A DNA stretch of 64,000 bases from the NCBI RefSeq assembly GCF_016625195.1, contig NZ_JACVUP010000023.1, positions 1-64,000 of the forward strand, read 5' to 3'. The stretch is from Erwinia sp. S63 (lineage in GTDB: Bacteria > Pseudomonadota > Gammaproteobacteria > Enterobacterales > Enterobacteriaceae). The notes under the pieces were generated by a model. That model saw only the letters and a list, made by a program, of their open reading frames with translations, did no database searches and had not been told where the DNA came from. Every line of letters begins with the position of its first letter. Positions within the stretch are counted from its first letter, which is position 1. The position numbers were made by a program, and so were the translations under genes. This document shows, one piece after another, positions 9,055 through 18,125 of the stretch.

Positions 9055-9326
9055 TGAGAGAGTCTCGAATCAATACTCCTCAGAACATTGTCGATGATAG
9101 AAGTCCTGACCTGTCCGGTTTGTGCCTGAAGCTTCTCTCTAAGCTTGTAGTCATTCAGCAGTCGTTCAAACTCGAACTCAACCTCGTCGTTCCAATGATC
9201 GAATGATACAAGCCAGTGCTCCTCATCTTCATCCAGTTTCCAGCGGGCAACCGCACTCATCCAATATAGGCTGTTTCGAAGCACCCATTCAGAATACATT
9301 GTTTTTGATATGTTTTTTTGCGTCAC
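9051..9326 (-). CDS. hxsD: His-Xaa-Ser system protein HxsD
   Basis: First gene of the hxs operon, 91 aa. It is a small cytosolic protein with an aromatic-rich N-terminal half (LYWMSAVARWKLDEDEEHWLVSF) and a charged helical C-terminus. HxsD is a constant member of the system with no known activity; a role as a peptide chaperone or scaffold for the two radical SAM enzymes is inferred. The start is GTG at 9326 with a GGATGG site upstream; the next ATG (9299) lacks a ribosome-binding site. The stop overlaps the hxsB start. A TACCTT/AAGGTA inverted repeat lies 46-63 bp upstream and may be regulatory. Confidence 0.75.
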   Translation of the reverse strand: MTQKNISKTMYSEWVLRNSLYWMSAVARWKLDEDEEHWLVSFDHWNDEVEFEFERLLNDYKLREKLQAQTGQVRTSIIDNVLRSIDSRLSQ

Positions 9327-10008
9327 GTTACCATCCAGAAAGTATCAAAGAAGGAATCCAGAAATTCTAGTTACCTTTCAGAGAAGGTAGCTAACCTCGA
9401 AAAAAATGACTGCAAATAGAAAAACCCAACAACCATCTGTTTTTACTCAATATTATTTTTTTAAGTTACAGAATATTCTTATTCTGCAATAATAATCATC
9501 ATATTTTAAAATGTAAATTTGTTTTGAAAAGTTTTATGACACATGCCAATATGATTACATGAATTTATGATTTGATTAAATTCCGCCCAACATGATTCGT
9601 TGGCTAAGCTATTGATTAAAAATGCAATGATGGAGAATCAATCTAATGTCAGAGAAACCAGCGGAAGATGTATTCCACATGTCAACAGCCTTTGCATGAT
9701 TCTATGATCATTGAAAAAGATGGCGAGGTGTTCAAAAGTTGCCCTTCATGTTCCAGCAATACAGGCACACATGTTTTCTATAAATACTATGATTTTGGTA
9801 TGAGAAATATGGGTGATGGTAGATTCATCGTCCATTTATAGTGCTAGGGATATAGATTATAAGACGGTATAAAACCTAAATTATTTTTCAAATGTTAGTA
9901 ATTATTTTTAAAATGCATTTTTTACAACTTAAAGAATTTCAGAATGCATATTCTCGGACATAAAAAACACCCCCTAATTATTTAATTGAAATTTTAAAGG
10001 AAATAAAA
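9327..10008. other. AT-rich intergenic region with a short ORF
   Basis: This 680-bp gap lies between the divergent hxs operon and a membrane-protein gene. It contains the inverted repeat TACCTT (9372-9377) / AAGGTA (9384-9389) in front of hxsD and the short Cys-containing frame at 9668-9841. The rest is highly AT-rich with no supported gene. Confidence 0.4.
9668..9841 (+). CDS. Short Cys-motif ORF, possibly a gene remnant
   Basis: A 57-codon frame encodes a protein with one Cys near the N-terminus (STCQQP) and a CPSC pair at about 25-28, then THVFYKYYDFGMRNMGDGRF. The latter looks like real, conserved protein sequence rather than chance, and the Cys spacing suggests half of a zinc ribbon. 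The ribosome-binding site is poor. In another frame an ATG at 9646 opens a 17-codon peptide that overlaps the start. It may be the surviving piece of a larger zinc-ribbon protein that lost its end. I cannot name a family with certainty. Confidence 0.35.
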   Translation: MYSTCQQPLHDSMIIEKDGEVFKSCPSCSSNTGTHVFYKYYDFGMRNMGDGRFIVHL

Positions 10009-10443
10009 ATGGAAAGAAATCAACTAATTAAAGAATTTACATTTACGATGTTCACTTATTTACTACTGCTTGTGCTAGTTTTCATTATACAAATTGAATA
10101 TACAAATAAATACTTCGCATTTTTGTTATTAGCACCACCAATTCCAGCAATAATCTTCTTATGGAAGTTCGTTAAAATAAAGAAAAAACCTCAAAGAGAT
10201 TTTATAAAAGCATTAAACGATGCAATAATATATATCATTAGTGGAATTGTTGCTCTTTTCGGTCTATTAAAAACGATGCCTCATGTGCAATTTGATATAT
10301 TCGACATTTTATTAAAAAATGACATCGGATATCTTCTTCTTTGCTTCTACTCGATTCTTATTTTCATTAAAGCTTATGTGGCGATTTGCGAAACTCGTGC
10401 AAACATTAAATTACTGCAAGCAAAAAAAGATGAAATAGAATAA
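10009..10443 (+). CDS. Small polytopic membrane protein, unknown
   Basis: I do not recognise this 144-aa protein. It has about four hydrophobic segments: residues 13-28 (FTYLLLLVLVFIIQI), 36-54 (FAFLLLAPPIPAIIFLW), 73-88 (IIYIISGIVALFGLL) and 107-125 (YLLLCFYSILIFIKAYV), with a charged loop between the second and third. An inner-membrane protein is predicted. The ATG follows a good AAAGGA site. The next gene is convergent and also encodes a small membrane protein. Composition is very AT-rich, typical of transferred cargo. Confidence 0.6.
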   Translation: MERNQLIKEFTFTMFTYLLLLVLVFIIQIEYTNKYFAFLLLAPPIPAIIFLWKFVKIKKKPQRDFIKALNDAIIYIISGIVALFGLLKTMPHVQFDIFDILLKNDIGYLLLCFYSILIFIKAYVAICETRANIKLLQAKKDEIE

Positions 10444-10466
10444 CAAATGTATAAAAATCAACATCC

Positions 10467-10676
10467 TTATTCCGAAGCAATCAAGTCTAACAGTAAGACA
10501 AATGGCAAAGCAAAAATTGAAGACACCACACCCAAAGTCAGAGACTTGCACAACAAGGAGGCACTTTCAAATTGAGAGAGGTAAAACTCAGGGTTATTTA
10601 TTAAATATAAAACTGATAAACCATCAAATAACAAAAGAAACAAAAAACATAGCCTTACTTTCATTTTTAAACTCAT
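10467..10676 (-). CDS. Small membrane protein (69 aa), unknown
   Basis: This protein has two hydrophobic segments, residues 8-24 (LCFLFLLLFDGLSVLYL) and 47-66 (LGVVSSIFALPFVLLLDLI), separated by a short polar loop. The start at 10676 is chosen because TTGGAGG stands six bases upstream; the longer frame beginning at 10751 has no such site and would reach the candidate oriT. It is convergent with the membrane-protein gene at 10009-10443 and may be functionally unrelated. I do not recognise a family. Confidence 0.5.
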   Translation of the reverse strand: MSLKMKVRLCFLFLLLFDGLSVLYLINNPEFYLSQFESASLLCKSLTLGVVSSIFALPFVLLLDLIASE

Positions 10677-10756
10677 ATTAAACCTCCAATTTCTTACTCT
10701 TGCATATCTAATATCATATTCAAAACCCATGTCAACAGTACAAATAAGCAAGGGCT

Positions 10757-10807
10757 AACTGAGCGATGCTCAGTTGCCTTGCTTTTTCCGCCCTTCGGTT
10801 GAAAAAG
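10757..10807. other. Candidate oriT with two adjacent hairpins
   Basis: Upstream of mobC lie two inverted repeats in tandem. AACTGAGC-GAT-GCTCAGTT at 10757-10775 is perfect; CTTTTTC (10782-10788) and GAAAAAG (10801-10807) flank CGCCCTTCGGTT. Relaxase genes of mobilizable elements commonly have their transfer origin just upstream of the accessory gene, with an inverted repeat beside the nick site. The position fits, but the nick is not identified. Confidence 0.45.
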
Positions 10808-10925
10808 AAAGATCAAAGCCACCCCAAAACCAAAGTCCAAGCCATTGACACTATTGATCTTTATGGTATTTTTTATATATAGCATACGGATTTGCTATTT
10901 AGCCTAAATATCAAAAGGAGTTGAT

Positions 10926-11318
10926 ATGGAAAAAACAAATATTATTTTCGATGATGAGTTTCCTTCTTCGTTCACCAATGATCTTACCGTTAAAAAATTA
11001 CCCCCTAATCGTCTTCGCAGTTACTCAGTAACTGTGAGATTAAATGAAGTTGAGCTGAGTAAAGTAAACCAGTCGAGAGGACAGCTAAGCAGGAGCTGTT
11101 GGCTGAGATCTTCAGCTCTCAAGCAATTGCCTCCCTCAGTTCCAGAGGTAAACAAAGAAGCCTGGCATCAACTGACGGCTTCTCTGCAAAAATTGAATGA
11201 CCTCAGTTCATATCTCATTCGTCGCGGAACTGATGCTCAGCCTTTGAGTAATGAGGTAGATACTCTCAAGCTAAAGCTGTCTCATGTGAGAGATGCCCTG
11301 CTCTCACTCGATAAGTGA
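10926..11318 (+). CDS. mobC: MobC-like relaxosome accessory protein
   Basis: This 130-aa protein resembles MobC-type mobilization proteins. Residues about 25-65 form a likely ribbon-helix-helix DNA-binding part (LRSYSVTVRLNEVELSKVN, then SRSCWLRSSALKQLPP), and residues 75-130 are a helical, probably coiled-coil tail (LQKLNDLSSYLIRRG). Such proteins bind oriT and help the relaxase open the DNA. The ATG has AAAGGAG five bases upstream. The downstream relaxase frame overlaps its end, so the two are coupled, and the palindromes at 10757-10807 lie in its upstream region. Naming rests on context plus sequence pattern. Confidence 0.7.
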   Translation: MEKTNIIFDDEFPSSFTNDLTVKKLPPNRLRSYSVTVRLNEVELSKVNQSRGQLSRSCWLRSSALKQLPPSVPEVNKEAWHQLTASLQKLNDLSSYLIRRGTDAQPLSNEVDTLKLKLSHVRDALLSLDK

Positions 11319-12459
11319 TACTCTGCTCGTGAAAGGAATGCAGAAAATCCGCAGGGGTAAGTGCTTCAAAGGTGTTGTCTCATATGCACTTGCCCCAGCA
11401 CCTCATCACAAAACAGCTCCTGTGATAATTGGCAGTAACATGATTGGCTTATCTGAGGATGAGGTGACTGTTGAGTTCATGCGAACACAGAAGCTCCGCC
11501 CAGATGTGCAGAAACCTGTCTGGCACAACTCCCTTCGCCTTCCTATAGGAGATTCACTCACTGATGAGCAATGGAAGCTTGTTGCTGACGACTATATGAA
11601 GCGAATGGGCTTCAGTGATACTCATCTTTGCTGTTATGTCCTGCATGACGACGAGGCCGGCCAGCACATACATATAATTGCTTCTCGCATCCGTATACCT
11701 GATGGCCAGCTCTACCTCGGCAGAAATGAGAACCTCATCAGCACCAGAATCATTCAGGAGCTTGAAAAAGATCATCAGCTCACCCGAACCAAAGGTTCAT
11801 CTGCTTCTCCAGCCCCCAAAGTCAGGAAAACTGGTAGGAATGAGGAAATGATGGAAGCAAGGACAGGCAACAAAGCTCCAAAGAAAATCATCCAGGAAGC
11901 AATTGAGGCGGTGCTCAGTTTCTATGGCACCATCACCATTGACGATTTCATTTATGAACTCCGTAAGCAAAATATAACCGCTACTGCCAACATAGCCTCA
12001 ACAGGTAAAATGAATGGCTTTTCATTTGAATACGAGGGCATAGCTTTTAAGGCTTCTCAGTTGGGTAAAGACTATTCATGGTCGAGTCTGAGACAGAAGG
12101 TTACCCTCACACCTGTTGTCGATCCTCAGGTGACAGATGACATAGGGTTGCCTGAGGAGGAATCAGAAGCAATGGAAAGCCTGGCGAACATAGATGACGA
12201 GCCTATGTTCCTCTCCCCTGCTATCCCACACATTGAAAAGATGAATACTGAACAAAAGGACAAGGTTCGCTGGCTACTTTGGGTACCTTACCTGAAGCTA
12301 ATTGTCCAAGCCTTAAAAGCAACGGGTCTGAGCCTCCTTAAGCCGTTAATCAAGATGAGACCCATCCACTTTGTTACTCCCAACCACGACACTGGCGAAA
12401 AAGAATCACTCGTAGTCATCAAAGAAATCGCCACTGAGCAGAAAAAATTTTCTATCTGA
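11293..12459 (+). CDS. mobA: MOBP-like relaxase (mobilization nuclease)
   Basis: Conjugative relaxase that would nick one strand at oriT and stay bound to the DNA end through a tyrosine. The N-terminal half has FKGVVSYAL, whose Tyr is the candidate nucleophile, and the three-His metal motif in LHDDEAGQHIHIIASR. No helicase or primase domain follows; the C-terminal part has a hydrophobic stretch (LLWVPYLKLIVQALKAT). Length is 388 aa from ATG 11293, which overlaps mobC by 26 bases. GTG 11329 or ATG 11338 would start just before the conserved MQKIRRGKCFKG and may be the true start. No T4SS or coupling gene is visible, so the element would depend on a helper plasmid or ICE. Confidence 0.8.
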   Translation: MPCSHSISDTLLVKGMQKIRRGKCFKGVVSYALAPAPHHKTAPVIIGSNMIGLSEDEVTVEFMRTQKLRPDVQKPVWHNSLRLPIGDSLTDEQWKLVADDYMKRMGFSDTHLCCYVLHDDEAGQHIHIIASRIRIPDGQLYLGRNENLISTRIIQELEKDHQLTRTKGSSASPAPKVRKTGRNEEMMEARTGNKAPKKIIQEAIEAVLSFYGTITIDDFIYELRKQNITATANIASTGKMNGFSFEYEGIAFKASQLGKDYSWSSLRQKVTLTPVVDPQVTDDIGLPEEESEAMESLANIDDEPMFLSPAIPHIEKMNTEQKDKVRWLLWVPYLKLIVQALKATGLSLLKPLIKMRPIHFVTPNHDTGEKESLVVIKEIATEQKKFSI

Positions 12460-12765
12460 TAAGTTCTAAACCTGCTAGTTATCAGTGGGTTAATACCGTT
12501 CATTAATTCAATTTCACCAATTATTCTTGTTAATAATCATATTGATAGGAAAAACCGATCGATCGTTTTAACAGATCAATTTTACTAACATGATAGTTTG
12601 TAGCTATCAAAAAGATCTGATCGATCGGTACAAATGATTTGCTAGACACTCATTCCAGGCCGTAATGTAACTTCAAATAAAGCGATATAGCTCACTGATT
12701 TATCAGCAAAATTAGCTGATGGATGAGTACGCTCTGAATACAACGAAACAATACCGGATGGTTCT
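12460..12765. other. Intergenic region with nested inverted repeats
   Basis: No gene is seen in these 306 bp. The central part forms a nested palindrome: outer arms CCGATCGATC (12555-12564) and GATCGATCGG (12619-12628), inner arms TGATAG and CTATCA around TTGTAG near 12590-12609, and AGATC/GATCT between them. It could fold into a cruciform or be bound by a dimeric regulator upstream of the DUF4755-like gene. Confidence 0.45.
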
Positions 12766-13350
12766 ATGACAACAATGACTGAAGTTAAGCAGCCTAATTT
12801 CCTAATGATGAAACGAGTATGGATTGCTATCGCACTTCCGATTGTCATTTTCTATTTCTTAGGCATTCAGGGTTTGGTCCAGCTTGCAATCGTATGGGTT
12901 TTCGCAAGCATCATGCTATTGATGTTTGCTTATAAAAAATTCCGCATCAAAAAATGGAATGCCAGCACCAGAGATGTATTTGGAGAGTCTGACGGCATTT
13001 GGAGTCATGATTTTGGTCCAACTGCCATGAAGCTCGATGAAAAGCGGGGATTGATTCATCTCAGGGAAGAGAACAAACAAAAAACCTATCCGTTTTCAGC
13101 AGTTAAAGAATGGCGGTATAATTTAACAACCAACAGACAACGAACTGGCATCGAAAAAGAGATTGATAGAACACATAACTTCCAAGATTCAGGATTTTTC
13201 ATCACAGTTGATGATATCCAATATCCTGAATGGCGAATTATGTTTTTTCCTACAAGTGGTGACTTCAATTCTCTGGAAGGTTCCCGTAATACAGAAATTC
13301 AATTGAAACGATGGATGCAGATTTTTGATAAAGTAATCAATAAACAATAA
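12766..13350 (+). CDS. DUF4755-like membrane-anchored protein
   Basis: Protein of 194 aa with two hydrophobic segments near the N-terminus, residues about 18-38 (VWIAIALPIVIFYFLGIQG) and 40-58 (VQLAIVWVFASIMLLMF), then a soluble domain with DFGPTAMKLDEKRGLIHLR and EWRIMFFPTS. This pattern resembles DUF4755 proteins, which I associate with plasmids and islands of Enterobacterales; the function is unknown. Topology suggests an inner-membrane hairpin with a cytosolic domain. A GGATGG site precedes the ATG. The gene is followed within 60 bp by a lipoprotein gene on the same strand, so the two may be co-expressed. Confidence 0.6.
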   Translation: MTTMTEVKQPNFLMMKRVWIAIALPIVIFYFLGIQGLVQLAIVWVFASIMLLMFAYKKFRIKKWNASTRDVFGESDGIWSHDFGPTAMKLDEKRGLIHLREENKQKTYPFSAVKEWRYNLTTNRQRTGIEKEIDRTHNFQDSGFFITVDDIQYPEWRIMFFPTSGDFNSLEGSRNTEIQLKRWMQIFDKVINKQ

Positions 13351-13407
13351 TAAAATCATTCAACCACAATTATTAAATTAGGAATAAAAATGCCTTAAAC
13401 TAATAAA

Positions 13408-13956
13408 ATGATTATTATTGCTGGTTTGTTCCTTATCTCTGGTTGTCAACAGCTACCAATTGGTATTAATGCTATTGATTCTTCCATTCAATCTTTGAAC
13501 CAAAAGTTATCACCTAATAGTGATGACAAAAAAATTAACAAAAGTGAAGACTTCACCACGGCTCAAAGATTGAATGGATTAAAAGAAATCTGCACAGATT
13601 ACACCAATAATCAAAAGTTTGCTGAAAAGAAATGGACAGGAAAAACCATCTCTATAAAGAATGGCAAAATCATCAGAGCTTCAGAATTTAACAGTGCAAA
13701 AACTTTGGATGCTAATGTGCATGGCGAGTATGGAATTCTTTTCAAAACCAGCGATACTAACAAATTTTTGGCAAGACTACACATTCAATATCATTCTGGT
13801 TTAGAGAATGACATTATGAGACTTAAGAAAGTAGATTCAGTTAATCTGAGTGCAAAGAACAATGGTTTCTCGGCTCTCAGCAACTGGAGTGAATACACTT
13901 CAAGCGAGGGAAGTCCAACCGTAGTTGATCTAACAGGTGTAATTTCTAATCAATAG
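13408..13956 (+). CDS. Putative lipoprotein with interrupted start
   Basis: Predicted lipoprotein of 182 aa. The signal peptide MIIIAGLFLISGC ends in a lipobox (LISGC) with Cys13 as the lipidated residue; the mature part begins QQLPIGINAID. It is not a family I can name. The start is odd: a better-placed ATG at 13390, with AGGAA upstream, is followed two codons later by an in-frame TAA (13396) and then by this ATG. The pattern looks like an originally longer N-terminus (MPxTNKMIIIAG) cut by one nonsense base, with translation now depending on a weaker internal start. It follows the DUF4755-like gene. Confidence 0.55.
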   Translation: MIIIAGLFLISGCQQLPIGINAIDSSIQSLNQKLSPNSDDKKINKSEDFTTAQRLNGLKEICTDYTNNQKFAEKKWTGKTISIKNGKIIRASEFNSAKTLDANVHGEYGILFKTSDTNKFLARLHIQYHSGLENDIMRLKKVDSVNLSAKNNGFSALSNWSEYTSSEGSPTVVDLTGVISNQ

Positions 13957-14014
13957 CTATGAATCATTAAGGTCGTAAAATAACCTCAATTAAATTCATA
14001 ACATATTGAAAACA

Positions 14015-14071
14015 CCACAGGATCTGTTTGCAGAACACTTCCCGCTTGGTTGAAGTGAGCAGATCCTGTGG
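14015..14071. repeat. Long perfect inverted repeat with inner stem
   Basis: CCACAGGATCTG (14015-14026) and CAGATCCTGTGG (14060-14071) are perfect 12-bp arms. Between them CACTTC and GAAGTG form an inner stem around a GC-rich loop. The structure is longer than a usual terminator and lacks a T-run, so a recombination, origin or RNA-structure role is as likely as termination between the flanking convergent genes. Confidence 0.5.
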
Positions 14072-14116
14072 CAGGTTCTATTATAAATAATAATGAAAAC
14101 TTCACAAGAAGCTTTG

Positions 14117-14524
14117 TCAAATTCGCCTTTTCATTTTTAATTGCGGTTTTCTCGATGGAAGCACATGTTCAAAACTCTGCTTTTGACTCTTAAATGTTTT
14201 CTCCACTTCATACTCATTCCAAATAATATACTCGACTATAAATTTATAGAAATATAAAACACGTTCTAAGTTAATTGTGTTTGGTATGGTATAAAAATTA
14301 GGGCTTAATATTGCGGAGGATAAAACGGCGATGATATTGCTTGCACCCTGTAGGTGCGGATTTTCATAGTCCTGTTGATACTTTAGAAAGTAGCCAACAC
14401 AAAAAAGATAAGCATCTTTTACGATCTTTTCTTTATTGCAGCCAGATTCATCATATCTAAGAATGAAACGATTTAATAGTATTAAAAATCTTTGATCAGG
14501 TAAGTATCTGTTCAGTTTGTTCAT
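14117..14524 (-). CDS. Hypothetical protein
   Basis: I do not recognise this protein of about 135 aa. It is helical, with many aromatic residues (LVYFYKFIVEYIIWNEYEV-like stretch) and a basic tail (SRKPQLKMKRRI). The start at 14524 is preferred because CAAGGA lies eight bases upstream; the frame can be extended to an ATG at 14554 that has no site. The gene lies downstream of, and on the same strand as, the 386-aa Cys/EP-repeat gene, about 75 bp away, and ends beside the 57-bp hairpin. No signal peptide is seen. Confidence 0.5.
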   Translation of the reverse strand: MNKLNRYLPDQRFLILLNRFILRYDESGCNKEKIVKDAYLFCVGYFLKYQQDYENPHLQGASNIIAVLSSAILSPNFYTIPNTINLERVLYFYKFIVEYIIWNEYEVEKTFKSQKQSFEHVLPSRKPQLKMKRRI

Positions 14525-14599
14525 AATAAGCATCCTTGCTGTTATGTCATCCATGACACATTATTTATAACGCATATTATTAAAAGATCAATATCTATG

Positions 14600-15760
<1,161 letters not shown>

Positions 15761-15889
15761 AACTTATGTCCTCGTTAAGTTGCCTTTAACAGCATAATAA
15801 CGAAATGACAACACGGTGATCAATAAAAGTTACTTAACTTTTAAGTGCAATATCATTCCTTAAAATTCAATAAGTTATAGCAAGCAAAC

Positions 15890-16309
15890 CTAATCTTCAC
15901 TCCTTTCTCTATCAACTAAAATTAAGGGTGCATTGAGTTGATGCTCTTTAATTCCATGTTTGTGAGCATTATATTGCCATATCACAAACTGCTGTTTTAA
16001 AACTCTGACTTCTTCTTTGAGAGATTCATTTTTCAACTGCAAATTTTTTATCTGCTGTGAAGCAATGTTCAGGTTTGCAGGTCTTTTGACTTCAGATGCT
16101 CCAGATTTTATGTTTTTCTTTTGAAGCTCAAAAGCTCTGACTATAGCTGTATGCTGACTAAGGGACTGTCTTGTAGGTCTTTTACCCAGAAGCTCGATAA
16201 CTGAGTCACAAAGGTTTTCCCATGTGAACTTACCCTGCTTTGAACTCTGCCAACCTGCTATAGAATTTATAATTATTTGTAGATCTTTATTAGTTAGATG
16301 TTTGGCCAT
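15890..16309 (-). CDS. srap: Small auxiliary protein of recombinase quartet (Srap/TnpC-like)
   Basis: Last gene of the four-gene recombinase operon, 139 aa. The N-terminal half looks like a helical DNA-binding part (WENLCDSVIELLGKRPTRQSLSQHTAIVRAF). Residues about 85-110 form a coiled coil (IKNLQLKNESLKEEVRVLKQQF). It plays the same positional role as TnpC of Tn554 and as the small auxiliary gene (srap) of strand-biased circularizing elements. The ATG has AAGGAG seven bases upstream and overlaps the end of the upstream recombinase by 20 bases. The symbol rests on gene order and size, not on a database match. Confidence 0.55.
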   Translation of the reverse strand: MAKHLTNKDLQIIINSIAGWQSSKQGKFTWENLCDSVIELLGKRPTRQSLSQHTAIVRAFELQKKNIKSGASEVKRPANLNIASQQIKNLQLKNESLKEEVRVLKQQFVIWQYNAHKHGIKEHQLNAPLILVDRERSED

Positions 16310-18125
16310 TTTTTTTCTCCTTGTTATTTATTATAATTCTGTCATCCTTGCTCATTGCTAAAACACGAGACAGATGTGAAAAATCGGCCCCATGCGTTCT
16401 AATAAGTGATCCATCAGGCAGTTCGGGATTTTCCATTAATGCAATCATCCCTTTAACTCTTTTAAGTGTTTTGGTTTGATGTTGATACCACTTATCAGCC
16501 CCAAGTTCGTCCTCACTGATAGCATCTTTGGCCTTATCAACAAGGTCTTCGGTCGTATTAAGTAAGGACTTTAGCCTTTCAAGTTTCTGTTTCTCCCCTT
16601 TGACACAAATCTGCTCACTACAGTTGATACAATCAAAGTATTTGCTACATGGAGCTAAAATATAATCGTGCACACAATATCCATATTCTGTTGTATGAAC
16701 AGCACCGTGCGCTAACTTATTTTTTAAATCATTAAGAGTGGAGATTTCGAAGTTCTCATTTATATCACTATCGCAGGGGATTATGTTATGTTGATTAATC
16801 CCCAGAGCTTTTACTTTTTCAATCATCTCAGCTTCTGTGATGTGGTTGTACACTCTGTTTTGGGTTACTGACACCCTACCCGACCATTTTGCTATGTCCA
16901 GTTCTCCGAGGCCTCCTCTTTGAGCGATAGTGTTAAGTAGATGTCTGGCCTGATGAGTCCTCAGGAACAAAGCTTCGTTATGTTCATCATAGTATCCATG
17001 CCTTTCGAAAATGTTCTTATGTTTACTGATTTTTGAACTACCTAACTCCTTTGAGAAAAAGACATTTGATATTTTGAACAGTTCATTACCTGTTTGTCGT
17101 TTCATACTGAGCTGATTATTGAGGAGAGCACAAAGCGCATTACTGAATAGAACATCCTTTTCCTTATCAAACCAGATTTTTCCGCCTGATTTATTTTTCA
17201 TCGTATCCTCAAGAACCTTACTTGTTTCCCTTGCCTTTTCAGATAATTTCAATAGCCTTAGGATGGCATGTTTGGCCGTAGGAACCATGATTTCAGGTAT
17301 CCACTTTATATTTGCCCCGAAACCTTTTAATGAATAAAATCTCAAGCCATAGCATTCCTTTCCTTCCCTATTCTTTTCGACCACTTCGCAGTCAGCTCGT
17401 AAAGATAATATTTCAGTTATACGGCTTGGTGCACACATAAGTAAAGCGAACACAGAAGTAACGAACAGGTCTCTTTCATGAAGATTATGATCCGGCATTG
17501 AAAAGATCTCTCCAATGGCTTGTAATGCTTTTTCACTGGGCAGTTTAGCTAATCTATTTTTGTCTGCATTATCAGAGATTGACAATTTTGACTCAGGTGG
17601 CCCGATATAACTACTCCACTTGATTATGCCATAATTAAGAAACCCCTTCTCATTCAGGAATAAAATTAACATCTCCATGAATTTACCACATTTGTAGGCA
17701 ACTCCTTTTGTGTAGTTATCATTAATATCTGACAAGCACTCATCGATAACAACTGGGTTTAGTGATTTTATGTCACCAGAGCCAGTATAGGCTAAAAGAT
17801 TTTTTTCAATCACTTTAAGCACAATTGGAATTGTTAATTTATCAAATCTTTTCGGATTAGAACAAAAAATATAAGCCACATATGATTTGCAAAACTCAAG
17901 GTAATTGTAATCAAGATCCTCAGTATTACTGTGCGAATTCAACTTGACATTCTTCATCTTGAATTTGGAAAATTTAAATATTCTCCTCCAATGATTACTA
18001 TCCCAATTGTTACCAAGTAGATTGTTACTCAACTGATTTTTACAATTAAAAATGAAATCACTAAGGTTTTTCTCTGCTAACATTTCCGTTTTACTTCTAA
18101 AATTAATTAGATCATTTTCATTCAT
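16290..18125 (-). CDS. intB: Tyrosine recombinase, IntB-like (TnpB-type)
   Basis: Phage-integrase-fold recombinase of 611 aa. The C-terminal catalytic part carries the expected residues: Arg in CAPSRITEILSLR, the HxxR box in RTHQARHLLNT, Trp in AKWSGRVSV at the fourth position, and the nucleophile in QNRVYNHIT. Downstream is a Cys-rich tail (PCSKYFDCINCSEQIC), as in Tn554 TnpB-type proteins, probably a zinc site. The N-terminal 200 residues are a long arm/core-binding region. AAGGAG lies eight bases before the ATG, which overlaps the tfp stop by eight bases. It is likely catalytically active and one of two active recombinases in the quartet. Assignment as IntB is by order and length. Confidence 0.7.
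   Translation of the reverse strand: MNENDLINFRSKTEMLAEKNLSDFIFNCKNQLSNNLLGNNWDSNHWRRIFKFSKFKMKNVKLNSHSNTEDLDYNYLEFCKSYVAYIFCSNPKRFDKLTIPIVLKVIEKNLLAYTGSGDIKSLNPVVIDECLSDINDNYTKGVAYKCGKFMEMLILFLNEKGFLNYGIIKWSSYIGPPESKLSISDNADKNRLAKLPSEKALQAIGEIFSMPDHNLHERDLFVTSVFALLMCAPSRITEILSLRADCEVVEKNREGKECYGLRFYSLKGFGANIKWIPEIMVPTAKHAILRLLKLSEKARETSKVLEDTMKNKSGGKIWFDKEKDVLFSNALCALLNNQLSMKRQTGNELFKISNVFFSKELGSSKISKHKNIFERHGYYDEHNEALFLRTHQARHLLNTIAQRGGLGELDIAKWSGRVSVTQNRVYNHITEAEMIEKVKALGINQHNIIPCDSDINENFEISTLNDLKNKLAHGAVHTTEYGYCVHDYILAPCSKYFDCINCSEQICVKGEKQKLERLKSLLNTTEDLVDKAKDAISEDELGADKWYQHQTKTLKRVKGMIALMENPELPDGSLIRTHGADFSHLSRVLAMSKDDRIIINNKEKKNGQTSN

Noticed and set aside
11554..11775. Minus-strand ORF inside the relaxase gene
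   Set aside because: Overlaps the catalytic His motif region of the relaxase and has no start signal.
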